Assembly (NCBI GenBank): GCA_035652815.1 | Contig: DASRDB010000010.1 | Span: 1-44,094, forward strand | Direction: 5' to 3' | DNA length: 44,094 nucleotides | From: DASRDB01 sp035652815 | GTDB lineage: Bacteria; Chloroflexota; Ktedonobacteria; Ktedonobacterales; Ktedonobacteraceae | Shown here: piece after piece, positions 8,638 to 16,183 of the stretch | Position numbering within the stretch: position 1 is the first letter of the stretch | Layout of the letters: each line of letters starts with the position of its first letter | Position numbers and translations under genes: made by a program | Notes under the pieces: generated by a model | Database searches by the model: none | What the model saw: the letters and a program-made list of their open reading frames with translations, nothing else | What the model was told of the DNA's origin: nothing

Positions 8638-9732
8638 ATGAGACGCTTAGCGATCCCTCTACTCGCGCTGGCCTTGTTTCTCTTGCAATCCCAGGCAGCT
8701 TTCGCCTGCGGCGGACTGATCGCCCCCGATGGCGATGTACGTTTAGCCCGCGCTACCACGCTGGTAGCATGGCATGATGGCATCGAACACTACCTGACCA
8801 CCTTTACCTATCAGGGAACCGAGAAAAATGTAGGCTGGATTGTGCCCTTACCAGCCGTTCCACTCAGCATCCAGCAGGGAGGGGCCTGGACGCTGCAACG
8901 CCTGGAAATCGAATCGCATCCCGTAACCCAACCCCTCTTTTTTCACGGAGCAGCTACGGCATCCAGCGCCGCCGTTCTCGAAAGGGTCAAGATCGAGGCG
9001 TTGAATATCACGGTCATCAGTGGGAGCGGCCTGCAAGTATTGGAATGGGCACGCAACAATGGTTTCTTCCTCAATGCCGAAACGAGCAATCACCTGCTGA
9101 CATACGCTAAAGGCAGCCCCATCTTTATGGCGGCAAAGTTCGATACCAGCTCGGCCCAGGCTCGCGGACAACTTGAGGGCGACGGCACCCCCATTTTGAT
9201 AACCATGCGCACTGCTCACATCTGGGTACCACTCGAGGTGCTGGCGCTCGATGGACAGGAAGTACAGGCTGACCTGTTCCTTTTGACCGACACGCCCGTC
9301 TACACCAGTGATTTTAATGCGGCCGTTGGACAGTCATCGGTAGGAAGCGATCTTCCCGGCGCGCCCGGCTTTACTCTCGCCTTCCAGGAACATATAGGCT
9401 CGCAACTCTACCATGACCTCTCGACCGACCGCAACATGGGCTGGGTACGCCCCGATAGCTGGCTCACCTACCTGACGCTGGACGCCCCCGACTCTAGCGT
9501 CACCTACGACCTCGGCGTCAACTCCTATGGCGTCATTCGCCTTGCCCACTTTGGCACGCCGCCAATGCAGGTCGTCGATGGACAATCCTCGCATGACCTA
9601 CCCGGCTGGCTGCCCAGGCTCCCATTAGGCACGCCACAATTAACGCTGGTAATCGTGGCGCTGCTGTTGATCTCCGGTGGAATCTTTATGATCGTGCGGC
9701 ATAGGAGACATGTAAGGTCAACGTTTGCCTGA
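8638..9732 (+). CDS. Secreted membrane-anchored DUF2330 protein
   Basis: 364 residues. A signal peptide (RRLAIPLLALALFLLQSQAAFA) ends just before CGG, the conserved cysteine motif at the mature start of DUF2330 proteins. The DUF2330 core follows (TTLVAWHDGIEHYLTTFTY, NVGWIVPLPA, NMGWVRPDSWLTYLTL). A C-terminal transmembrane helix (LTLVIVALLLISGGIFMIV) and basic tail (RHRRHVR) anchor it with the bulk outside. The first ATG (8629) touches the AAGGAG at 8623-8628, so the ATG at 8638 is the better start. Function is unknown for the family. Confidence 0.88.
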   Translation: MRRLAIPLLALALFLLQSQAAFACGGLIAPDGDVRLARATTLVAWHDGIEHYLTTFTYQGTEKNVGWIVPLPAVPLSIQQGGAWTLQRLEIESHPVTQPLFFHGAATASSAAVLERVKIEALNITVISGSGLQVLEWARNNGFFLNAETSNHLLTYAKGSPIFMAAKFDTSSAQARGQLEGDGTPILITMRTAHIWVPLEVLALDGQEVQADLFLLTDTPVYTSDFNAAVGQSSVGSDLPGAPGFTLAFQEHIGSQLYHDLSTDRNMGWVRPDSWLTYLTLDAPDSSVTYDLGVNSYGVIRLAHFGTPPMQVVDGQSSHDLPGWLPRLPLGTPQLTLVIVALLLISGGIFMIVRHRRHVRSTFA

Positions 9733-9746
9733 ACTGTGAAACGAAA

Positions 9747-9984
9747 TGTAGGGACGTGATTTATCGCGTCCACCAGCCTTGAATCGGCGTGAGAGGCTGG
9801 TGGACGCGATGAAAGGTTGACCAAGAAAAAGGGTCTATCCAGGCATGTCATCCTGAGCGCAGCGAAGGATCTCTGTCGCCCAGCCGTCTTGCGCGCCCAG
9901 ACCGGAGATCCTTCGCTGCGCTCAGGATGACAGAGGGCGAGTATTCCCCCGTATATTGTCAACCTTCCTCATCACGCACCTACA
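9747..9984. mobile_element. Composite MITE-like element, copy A
   Basis: Outer inverted repeats TGTAGGGACGTGAT (9747-9760) and ATCACGCACCTACA (9971-9984) match at 12 of 14 positions. Inside are a 16-bp hairpin (9763-9778/9795-9810), an inner GGTTGAC/GTCAACC pair and the dispersed palindrome copy 2 (9847-9931). There is no coding capacity. The right end provides the TAG stop of the neighbouring channel remnant. Copies B and C have the same outer/inner organisation. Confidence 0.75.
9847..9931. repeat. Dispersed palindromic repeat, copy 2
   Basis: Perfect 25-nt arms (9847-9871 and 9907-9931) of the GTCATCCTGAGCGCAGCGAA family around a 35-nt centre. Nested inside composite element A. Confidence 0.93.
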
Positions 9985-10372
9985 TTTTGCCCAGGCGTCG
10001 TATCAAAACAGCCAGCAGATTCATCTCCAGAAATAGACCGATCAATGCTTCAATTAACGACAGTAGAGAGTGGAAAGAATCATAATTGTCTGGAAAAAAT
10101 CCTCGCCCATGAAAGGCGGTGATGCTGAAGACAAGCGCGGCCCCGAAAGAGGAATGCAGGTCAGGCACTTCTCCCGATGAAAGGTAAAGCGCCGCGAAAC
10201 CAAAGACCAGCGCGAGATACCAGAAAAGCAGCCTGATAGGACGATAGCCATAGCCTGTTCGCAAAAAGAGCAGCAACGAGAAAAGGTAAGCTCCTGGTTT
10301 CCCACGCCGCCAGTAGATGGCACGTTGCAGCGATGCCGCTCGATAGGCGAAGCGATAGGCTTTCCAGGCCTT
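9980..10372 (-). pseudogene. Remnant of an ion-channel membrane domain
   Basis: An open frame from a stop at 10373-10375 down to 9980 reads KAWKAYRFAYR, then a hydrophobic domain: YGYRPIRLLFWYLALVFGFAALY, a pore-like AFHGRGFFPDNY and a last helix SLIEALIGLFLEMNLLAVLIRR. This resembles the two-helix K+ channel domain often fused behind pentapeptide repeats. There is no ATG (a TTG at 10276 could start 98 residues), no visible ribosome binding site and no upstream domain, so a 5'-truncated gene is likeliest. The pore lacks a standard TxGYGD filter. The TAG stop lies in the end repeat of composite element A. A short functional membrane protein is possible. Confidence 0.5.
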
Positions 10373-10656
10373 CTAGTCGCCGGAGGGCGGACGCCCATCC
10401 TCAAGAAATTGCCACCTGTCGATCTGCTGGCTCATACGGGTTTGCTCTCTTTGCCAGGGTATACTATCCGTTGGTGTTGTCGTTCATTTTGCTCGGCAAT
10501 TGTTATAGTAGATACACGTTTCATGTATGAAAACAGAGGTAAAATACACAGAAATTTTCTAATAGGGGAAAGGCAGATTGCCATCGCGTTTATACTAAAG
10601 GTGAAGCAAAATCGAAAACCTGAACCATAAAAGAGCAAGATAGAAGAAAAAATAGC
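10373..10656. other. AT-rich intergenic region
   Basis: No credible gene on either strand and no homology recognised. It separates the channel remnant from the promoter of the MoaD-like gene. Confidence 0.5.
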
Positions 10657-10685
10657 TTGTACAGAACACAACAACATGGTATATC
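10657..10685 (+). promoter_or_regulatory. Candidate sigma70-type promoter of the MoaD-like/propeller operon
   Basis: TTGTAC (10657-10662), a 17-base spacer, then TATATC (10680-10685), 37 bases before the ATG at 10723. The hexamers are good but not perfect. Confidence 0.55.
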
Positions 10686-10722
10686 TGTTCTAACAAAAAC
10701 AAACAGGACAAAGAGGGCGAAC

Positions 10723-11028
10723 ATGAATGACACTTCCTCAGGCATTACCATAATTCTGCCGCATGTGTTGCGTGAAAAGGTAGGCAATCGCAAGTCGGTG
10801 ATGATAACAGGGTGCGGCAATCGGACAATACGCGAAATTGTCAGCGCGCTTGACGAGGCCTATCCGGGCATGAAATTTCACATCTGCTACGAGACGGGCG
10901 AATTGCGTCCTTTTGTCAACCTGTTCTTGAACCGGGAAAATATCCGGTTTCTTCAGGGACTCGATACTCCTGTTGCGGATGGCGCAACGCTGCATATCTT
11001 ACAATCGGTGGCTGGCGGCAATTTTTAA
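10723..11028 (+). CDS. MoaD/ThiS-family ubiquitin-like protein
   Basis: 101 residues. Beta-grasp features: ITIILPHVLREKV at the start, a TIREIVSALDEAYPGM helix segment, and GATLHILQSVAGGNF at the end. MoaD/ThiS sulfur carriers normally end in exposed Gly-Gly; here the di-glycine is followed by Asn-Phe, so thiocarboxylation would need trimming or the protein works differently. The ATG at 10723 follows GAGGGCGA. The next gene, a six-bladed-type Asp-box propeller, starts 19 bases downstream, so the two are very probably cotranscribed. No molybdopterin or thiazole genes are nearby, so a classical MoaD/ThiS role is not supported by context. Confidence 0.85.
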   Translation: MNDTSSGITIILPHVLREKVGNRKSVMITGCGNRTIREIVSALDEAYPGMKFHICYETGELRPFVNLFLNRENIRFLQGLDTPVADGATLHILQSVAGGNF

Positions 11029-11047
11029 GCATAAAGGGGTTTGAATA

Positions 11048-12148
11048 ATGAGTAAACGCTTTGCTCCTGGTACTGTCCTGGTAATGGTTGGCACGAAACG
11101 TGGCTTATATCTCCTCTCCTCGCGAGACCGTAAGAACTGGGAAGTTGAGGCGACCGGTCTGAAGGGCCGACGCATTTTTTATGCCATGCTCGATCAGCGC
11201 AGTGGCGCGCGCATGTTCGCTGCCGAGAACGGTGATTTCTTCGGCTCCTTCGTGAAGTACAGCGATGACTTCGGGGAAAGCTGGCAGGAACCCGAGCAGG
11301 GCATCCAGTTCCCAGAAGAGAGCGGCCAGAAGCTGCAAAATATCTGGGTCATCGAGCCGGGACGCGATAACGAGCAGGGGACGCTCTATGCCGGAATCGA
11401 TCCCGCCAACCTCTGGGTCAGCAAGGATAACGGTGTCCATTGGAGCGTCAATGAGGCGCTATTGAAGCATCCCACACGCGAACACTGGTTTCCAGGAGCG
11501 GGAGGCCTTTGCCTGCATACCATCGTGGTTGATCCGACAAACGCGAACCGCATGTGGATTGGCATTTCGGCGGTTGGCTGCCTGCGCAGCGATGATGGCG
11601 GGCAAAGCTGGAAGTTCCAGAACAAAAATGTGCGCGCCGATTTCCTGCCAGATAAGTATCCCGAGTTTGGGCAGTGCATCCACCGCTTCGTGCAGCATAC
11701 AAAGAACCCGGATATTCTTTACCAGCAGAACCATTGCGGCATTTACAAGAGCGTGAACGGCGGCGATGATTGGATCGATATCCAGCACAACCTGCCATCA
11801 GAGTTTGGCTTTCCTATCGCCCTGGATGCCCACAATCCTGAGACGGTCTACGTAATCGTGGAAGACCCCTACGGGCGCAACAATGTGGGCCAGCAGTTCA
11901 CCGTCTATCGCACCGATGATGGCGGCGAATCGTGGCAAAGCCTGACCGAGGGGCTTCCGGCGGGAAATGGCGTAAGCCTCGGCGTGCTGCGACACGGCAT
12001 GTGTGCCGATACGCTTGACCCATGCGGCATCTACGTGGGAACCAACACGGGCCAGGTCTTCGCCAGCGCCAATCGCGGCGATTCCTGGCAATTGATCGCT
12101 GATTTCCTGCCGCCAGTGTTTTCGGTGAAGGCAACCATTATCGAATAA
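11048..12148 (+). CDS. Cytoplasmic BNR/Asp-box beta-propeller protein (sialidase/VPS10-like fold)
   Basis: 366 residues, no signal peptide or membrane segment. Six Asp-boxes (S-x-D-x-G-x-x-W type) are seen at about residues 72-79, 125-132, 181-188, 235-242, 288-296 and 340-347, giving a repeat propeller. Proteins like this are often labelled exo-alpha-sialidase or glycosyl hydrolase, but I see no sialidase FRIP motif or arginine triad, so enzyme activity is not supported. The start follows AAAGGGG at 11033-11039. Its partner is the MoaD-like protein 19 bases upstream; a binding or processing platform for that protein is an inference. The stop lies within a perfect 28-bp inverted repeat. Confidence 0.85.
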   Translation: MSKRFAPGTVLVMVGTKRGLYLLSSRDRKNWEVEATGLKGRRIFYAMLDQRSGARMFAAENGDFFGSFVKYSDDFGESWQEPEQGIQFPEESGQKLQNIWVIEPGRDNEQGTLYAGIDPANLWVSKDNGVHWSVNEALLKHPTREHWFPGAGGLCLHTIVVDPTNANRMWIGISAVGCLRSDDGGQSWKFQNKNVRADFLPDKYPEFGQCIHRFVQHTKNPDILYQQNHCGIYKSVNGGDDWIDIQHNLPSEFGFPIALDAHNPETVYVIVEDPYGRNNVGQQFTVYRTDDGGESWQSLTEGLPAGNGVSLGVLRHGMCADTLDPCGIYVGTNTGQVFASANRGDSWQLIADFLPPVFSVKATIIE

Positions 12149-12200
12149 GATGAGTCAGGAGCAGAAGCAGGCGCTTCTGCTCCTGACTCATCTTATTCGA
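12141..12200. terminator. Perfect 28-bp inverted repeat, bidirectional terminator candidate
   Basis: Arms 12141-12168 and 12173-12200 are exact reverse complements with a 4-nt loop (AGGC). The left arm contains the stop codon of the propeller gene, and the right arm abuts the stop of the convergent L7/L12-like gene. There is no long T-run, but the stem is very stable and sits between convergent genes. Confidence 0.75.
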
Positions 12201-12440
12201 TTAATACTTCATACTCTCAACAGCGGCTTTAGCCTCTGCCAGACCTGCACCAGTTTTATCGCGATAGAGCTTGATCGCTTGAATCAACTGGCCCATGCGC
12301 ACCAGTTGTTGGACATCTTCCATCTCTGGAACTGAGGGTTCGTAAGAACGATACTTCTCCTCAAGACCCAGTTCGCTGAGCAGGAAATTCACTTTGCGCT
12401 CAACTTCACGAAAACGCTGGATAAGTTCTACTTCATTCAT
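12201..12440 (-). CDS. Small protein with ribosomal L7/L12 C-terminal-like motif
   Basis: 79 residues from the ATG at 12440 (an ATG at 12494 would add 18, mostly hydrophobic, residues; neither has a strong ribosome binding site). The C-terminus, GQLIQAIKLYRDKTGAGLAE followed by AKAAVESM, closely matches the helix-turn-helix of the ribosomal protein L7/L12 C-terminal domain (IKxxRxxTGLGLKEAKxxVE). The N-terminal half (ELIQRFREVERKVNFLLSELG) is a predicted coiled coil rather than the L12 dimerisation domain. Such L12-CTD-like small proteins occur widely in Chloroflexota and Actinobacteria, with unknown function. It is not the ribosomal rplL itself. Confidence 0.75.
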   Translation of the reverse strand: MNEVELIQRFREVERKVNFLLSELGLEEKYRSYEPSVPEMEDVQQLVRMGQLIQAIKLYRDKTGAGLAEAKAAVESMKY

Positions 12441-12616
12441 CTCTGTCTCGCTAACTTTGGATAACAACAAGCTTGCTAAAAAGCGTATCGGCATTGTGAC
12501 ATATAGTTGGGCTTATGTCAATCATGCCATCCCTCACCCAGCATATCGACAGGTATGAGACAATTAGAAGAGAATTTTCAGGCCTCGCATGTCGTTTCTC
12601 AATAGGGAGCAAGCAC

Positions 12617-13027
12617 ATGGACTTTCAGCCCCTGATTCCAGAATTGAGTGTTTCCGATTTTGAAAAAAGCCTCTCGTTTTATAGCGAAATCCTGCCTTTT
12701 CGCGTCGAATTTCAGCGGCCTGAATCCCAGTTTGCCTTTCTTTCCTACCAGGGATGCCAGCTTATGATTACGCACGAACAGACGACATGGAAAACAGGTG
12801 CGCTTGAGTATCCCTACGGACGCGGCATTCATCTTGCCATGCTGGTAGACAGGCTCGATAATCTCCTGCAATCGTTGCGGGAACGCTCCTACCCTCTTTT
12901 TGCCGAGCCAGCCGAACAGTGGTATCGACAAGGGCAAATCCTGCTTGGACGGCGCGAATTTCTCGTGATGGACCCTGATGGCTATCTCTTGCGCTTTGCG
13001 CAATCGTTGGGCGAAAGACCGCTTTGA
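12617..13027 (+). CDS. VOC-family protein (glyoxalase/bleomycin-resistance-like)
   Basis: 136 residues from the ATG at 12617, which follows AGGGAGC at 12604-12610. One vicinal-oxygen-chelate fold: PELSVSDFEKSLSFYSEILPF is the first beta-alpha unit and FLVMDPDGYLLRFAQSLGE the classic final strand with its metal-ligand Glu/Asp region. The pattern is closest to bleomycin-resistance/DUF-type VOC proteins, with W and Y residues in the centre. Metal binding or ligand sequestration is possible; the substrate is unknown. It stands alone, 68 bases from the next gene. Confidence 0.85.
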   Translation: MDFQPLIPELSVSDFEKSLSFYSEILPFRVEFQRPESQFAFLSYQGCQLMITHEQTTWKTGALEYPYGRGIHLAMLVDRLDNLLQSLRERSYPLFAEPAEQWYRQGQILLGRREFLVMDPDGYLLRFAQSLGERPL

Positions 13028-13094
13028 GTGCAGCGATAGGATTCTTTTTCATGTTTTCATGATAAGGTATCAGTGTTGATATAAGGAGTGGGAA

Positions 13095-13889
13095 ATGGAA
13101 AAACGGCAAGCGAGTTCCTGGCACACTGTCGAAGAACTTATTGATATTGGCTACCAGTATTCGCGTGTAGTCATGATGAATGAGTGTCATGCCGGGTGGT
13201 TTCGCTGTATTCGCACCCGACGGATAGGTCAACGCATCTTGCCAGTAGCCCATCAACTCGGGGTGCGTTATCTAGCAATGGAAGCATTGTATTCACCTGT
13301 AACCAAAGAAGCTAACCGAACTCGCATTTTACCTTCTAATGCCTGGGGGTATTTAGAGCAACCAGAGATGCGCTCATTCATCCAAACGGCGTTGGATTTG
13401 GGATGGACATTGATCACGTATGAGGCAGACTTTGAGCAAGAACCACCTGATCTCTCTTCCCTACAACGAAACAACTGGCGTGAAGAGCAGCAGGCAGAAC
13501 ATCTCATTACGGCCCTTAACTCTTTGTCAGAAACTGCCAGGCTACTCGTGTGGTGTGGGAACAATCACCACACTAAAGCGCTGATTCCCATTCGAGATGG
13601 AGAGCCAGGTGATTTCTGTGCGTTGATGGGATATCACTTTCGCTTAAAAAGTGGCATTGATCCTTTTGTAATCGATCAAGGGGTTACTGTAGAATGGCCT
13701 GATGCCAAAAAAGTAGGATATAAACAGTGGTTGAAAGAGATCACTCCAACACTTGTAACATTTGGGGGAACAGCAGGTTTTTTAGCTAAAGAGGCACCTG
13801 CATGCTTGCCTGTGTGTCCCGGCAATGATGCCTATGTGGTCTCGTTGGACAATGCCATGGAAGAGTGGATTCCTACAGGCATGCAATAA
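13095..13889 (+). CDS. EreA/ChaN/Tiki-superfamily-like protein
   Basis: 264 residues from an ATG with a good ribosome binding site (AAGGAGTGGGAA). VVMMNECHAG near residue 26 followed by RIGQRILPVAHQLGVRYLAMEAL resembles the GExH...E core of the erythromycin-esterase/ChaN/Tiki superfamily; later LLVWCGNNHHTKAL resembles the second His motif (G-N-x-H). Acidic and histidine residues suited to hydrolysis or metal/heme binding are therefore present, but family assignment is by motif only. The gene is visibly AT-richer (about 40-47% GC in sampled lines) than its neighbours, suggesting later acquisition. No signal peptide. Function unassigned. Confidence 0.6.
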   Translation: MEKRQASSWHTVEELIDIGYQYSRVVMMNECHAGWFRCIRTRRIGQRILPVAHQLGVRYLAMEALYSPVTKEANRTRILPSNAWGYLEQPEMRSFIQTALDLGWTLITYEADFEQEPPDLSSLQRNNWREEQQAEHLITALNSLSETARLLVWCGNNHHTKALIPIRDGEPGDFCALMGYHFRLKSGIDPFVIDQGVTVEWPDAKKVGYKQWLKEITPTLVTFGGTAGFLAKEAPACLPVCPGNDAYVVSLDNAMEEWIPTGMQ

Positions 13890-14347
13890 AGCGTGTTAAT
13901 GTCCAGTGCAAGATCATAGAACAATAACAGAGAAACCGCTCTGATCTTGACATTTAAGGATGAGTGAAGCTATCATGATATGTAGTTTGTGTAATGCTTC
14001 CTGATAAGAGGAACAACGAGTACATGCGTCATAGATACTGACCGCGTATCATAAACAAAGCTATACCTCATGCTATTCCTTCACGCATAGATGTGCAGAT
14101 AAGTCTTTTTGTATTGTTTTCATGGCTTCCTGCTCCCAGCAGGGCATTTCTTCCTTCCACAGTAGAGATCCACCTGATTGGTTCCCTTTGCAAACAATCC
14201 CGATGCAACCCAATAAAATACTCGAAGGAATCTTTTCCTTCCCTTTCCTTCATCGTCTTTCTTTTCAAGAAGTCGAGATCATTTCCAAGCCAGACAACTC
14301 CTTTATTTGATTACCTATAGCGTTAGAACAGCAAAAGGACTTCCTCG
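13890..14347. other. 458-base AT-rich intergenic region
   Basis: No gene is supported. A possible promoter is TTGACA at 13947-13952 and TATCAT at 13971-13976 with an 18-base spacer, pointing toward the ABC transporter but about 370 bases upstream of it. A polypyrimidine stretch is present at about 14225-14275. Confidence 0.45.
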
Positions 14348-16168
14348 ATGAACAAGATGCAACGTCTTATACAACACATGCGAGTACTTTCATCTACCTG
14401 GTCGCGGGTACTACTCCTCATCTGGAAAACTCACCCTTTCTACGTCATTTGCCTGCTTGTTTTCACCATATTGAGCGGCCTTGTGCCCTCGTTCCAGATA
14501 CAATTGACCAGTCAAATCATTCAGAATGCTGCCCTGGCTATCCAGCAAGGACACGCATCCCACCTGGTCTCGCTCGCCATCCTCTTTGGGTTCTTGCAAG
14601 GTGGGCTGATGCTTGTTTCAGCGGTTATTGGTATCGGCCAGCGGCAACTCCAAACGCTGCTTCAGACAAAACTGGCCAATGTGATTGCGGTGCGCATTAT
14701 GGAGAAAGCCATCGAACTCGATGTAGAACACTTTGAAGACGATGCGTTTTACGACAAATTACAGCGCGCCAACCGCGAGAGTTCGTACCGTCCCTACCAG
14801 ATTTTCTGGGGCATGGTGACTATCGGCTCCGAATGCGTAACGCTTGTCTCGGTCGTCGCTGTTTTGCTCTCCTGGAATTGGGGATTGGGTGTCCTGATCT
14901 TGCTCGCTCCTCTGCCGTCGGTCGCTTCGCAGATTTTCTATGGACATCAAGGCTACAAAATCGAGCGCGAACGCACGCAGCAGAGGCGGCGTCTCTCCTA
15001 CTTTCAATTTCTCACGACCAACGCGCAATCGGTCAAGGAGATTCGCCTCTTCCGCCTGGGCGATTACTTCCTGGGTCGTTACAAGCATCTCTATAACGAG
15101 TTCTACAAGGTGGATAGCGATCTGGTGAAGCGGGAAACTCGCTCGCTTGTCCCTTTCACTATCCTGACCAACATTGCTTCGGCAGGGGCGCAAATCTATG
15201 CGATCAGCCTGACGATTACCACCGGGCAGATCGGCTTTCTCGCTGGCTATATGCAGGCCATTGCGGTGGTGCAGCACACGGTCGAATCGCTTCTGTGGGG
15301 CGTGAGCGAACTCTATCAGAACAACCTGTTCGTCAGCAATTTGTTCGAGTTCCTGGATGTCGCGCCTCACCAGATCGCCAGTGGCAAGCTTCCCGTCCCT
15401 GAACGCCTGCAAAGTGGCATCGAATTTCGCAACGTGAGCTTTCGCTATCCTGGAACGAGCGAGATGGTGCTGCAAGACCTCAACCTGTTTCTCAAGGCAG
15501 GTGAATGTGTAGCGCTGGTTGGTCATAATGGCGCGGGCAAAACCACGCTCGTGAAACTGTTGACCCGCCTCTACGAACCCACAGCAGGCCAGATCTTCCT
15601 GGATGGCCTGCCACTGGAAGATTATGATACCCTGGATATCCGCAGGCATATGAGCGTCATCTTCCAGGATTTCGTGCGCTACGAACTGGCGGTGCGCGAA
15701 AATGTCGGGTTCGGCTACATTGAGGAAGTCAACAACGAGGAACGCATTCGCCTGGCTACTACCCAGAGCGGAGCAACTTCTCTGATCGAGGAGCTTCCGC
15801 AAAAGTATGAGACAACCCTGGGGCGCATGTTTGAGAAGGGCCACGAACTCTCGCTTGGGCAGTGGCAAAAGATCGCGCTCGCCCGGGCTTTTATGCGCCG
15901 CGCACCTGTGGTGGTGCTGGATGAACCAACCGCATCAATCGATGCCGAGTCGGAAACTGAGATCTTCAGCCGCCTTCGACAGATCGCGGCTGGCGCTACC
16001 ACCCTGTTGATTGCGCACCGCTTCTCGACAGTGCGCATGGCTGATCGCATCATCGTCATCAAGCAGGGGAAAATCATTGAGGATGGGACGCACCAGGAAC
16101 TTTTAGCCGCAGATGGCACCTACGCTCATTTATTCAGGCTGCAGGCGGCTGGATACGTGAATCCTTAA
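14348..16168 (+). CDS. ABC exporter half-transporter (permease fused to ATPase)
   Basis: 606 residues. N-terminal membrane domain (about 25-330) with about six helices, then an ATPase domain: Walker A GHNGAGKT at 392-399, Q-loop in VIFQDFVRYELAVREN, signature LSLGQ (Leu for the usual second Gly of LSGGQ) around 500, Walker B VVVLDEP with Glu526, and switch His in LIAHRFSTV. This type exports lipids, peptides or drugs as a dimer; no adjacent partner half exists, so a homodimer is likely. The start follows AAAGGA. Substrate unknown. The gene ends 15 bases from the convergent pseudokinase gene. Confidence 0.92.
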   Translation: MNKMQRLIQHMRVLSSTWSRVLLLIWKTHPFYVICLLVFTILSGLVPSFQIQLTSQIIQNAALAIQQGHASHLVSLAILFGFLQGGLMLVSAVIGIGQRQLQTLLQTKLANVIAVRIMEKAIELDVEHFEDDAFYDKLQRANRESSYRPYQIFWGMVTIGSECVTLVSVVAVLLSWNWGLGVLILLAPLPSVASQIFYGHQGYKIERERTQQRRRLSYFQFLTTNAQSVKEIRLFRLGDYFLGRYKHLYNEFYKVDSDLVKRETRSLVPFTILTNIASAGAQIYAISLTITTGQIGFLAGYMQAIAVVQHTVESLLWGVSELYQNNLFVSNLFEFLDVAPHQIASGKLPVPERLQSGIEFRNVSFRYPGTSEMVLQDLNLFLKAGECVALVGHNGAGKTTLVKLLTRLYEPTAGQIFLDGLPLEDYDTLDIRRHMSVIFQDFVRYELAVRENVGFGYIEEVNNEERIRLATTQSGATSLIEELPQKYETTLGRMFEKGHELSLGQWQKIALARAFMRRAPVVVLDEPTASIDAESETEIFSRLRQIAAGATTLLIAHRFSTVRMADRIIVIKQGKIIEDGTHQELLAADGTYAHLFRLQAAGYVNP

Positions 16169-16183
16169 AAGGAAATGCAGCTT

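Noticed and set aside
9525..9962. Open frames containing CHPERSEGS and similar strings in several places
   Set aside because: These are translations of the palindromic repeats, not genes; they occur on both strands and lack ribosome binding sites.
11048..12148. Sialidase enzyme
   Set aside because: Asp-boxes alone define a propeller; the FRIP motif and arginine triad of sialidases were not seen.
12617..13889. An antibiotic-resistance island (VOC plus EreA-like)
   Set aside because: Both assignments are superfamily-level and there is no mobile element joining them, so a resistance claim is not supported.
14759..15868. A 369-residue minus-strand frame inside the ABC exporter
   Set aside because: Antisense shadow of a gene with full ATPase motifs.
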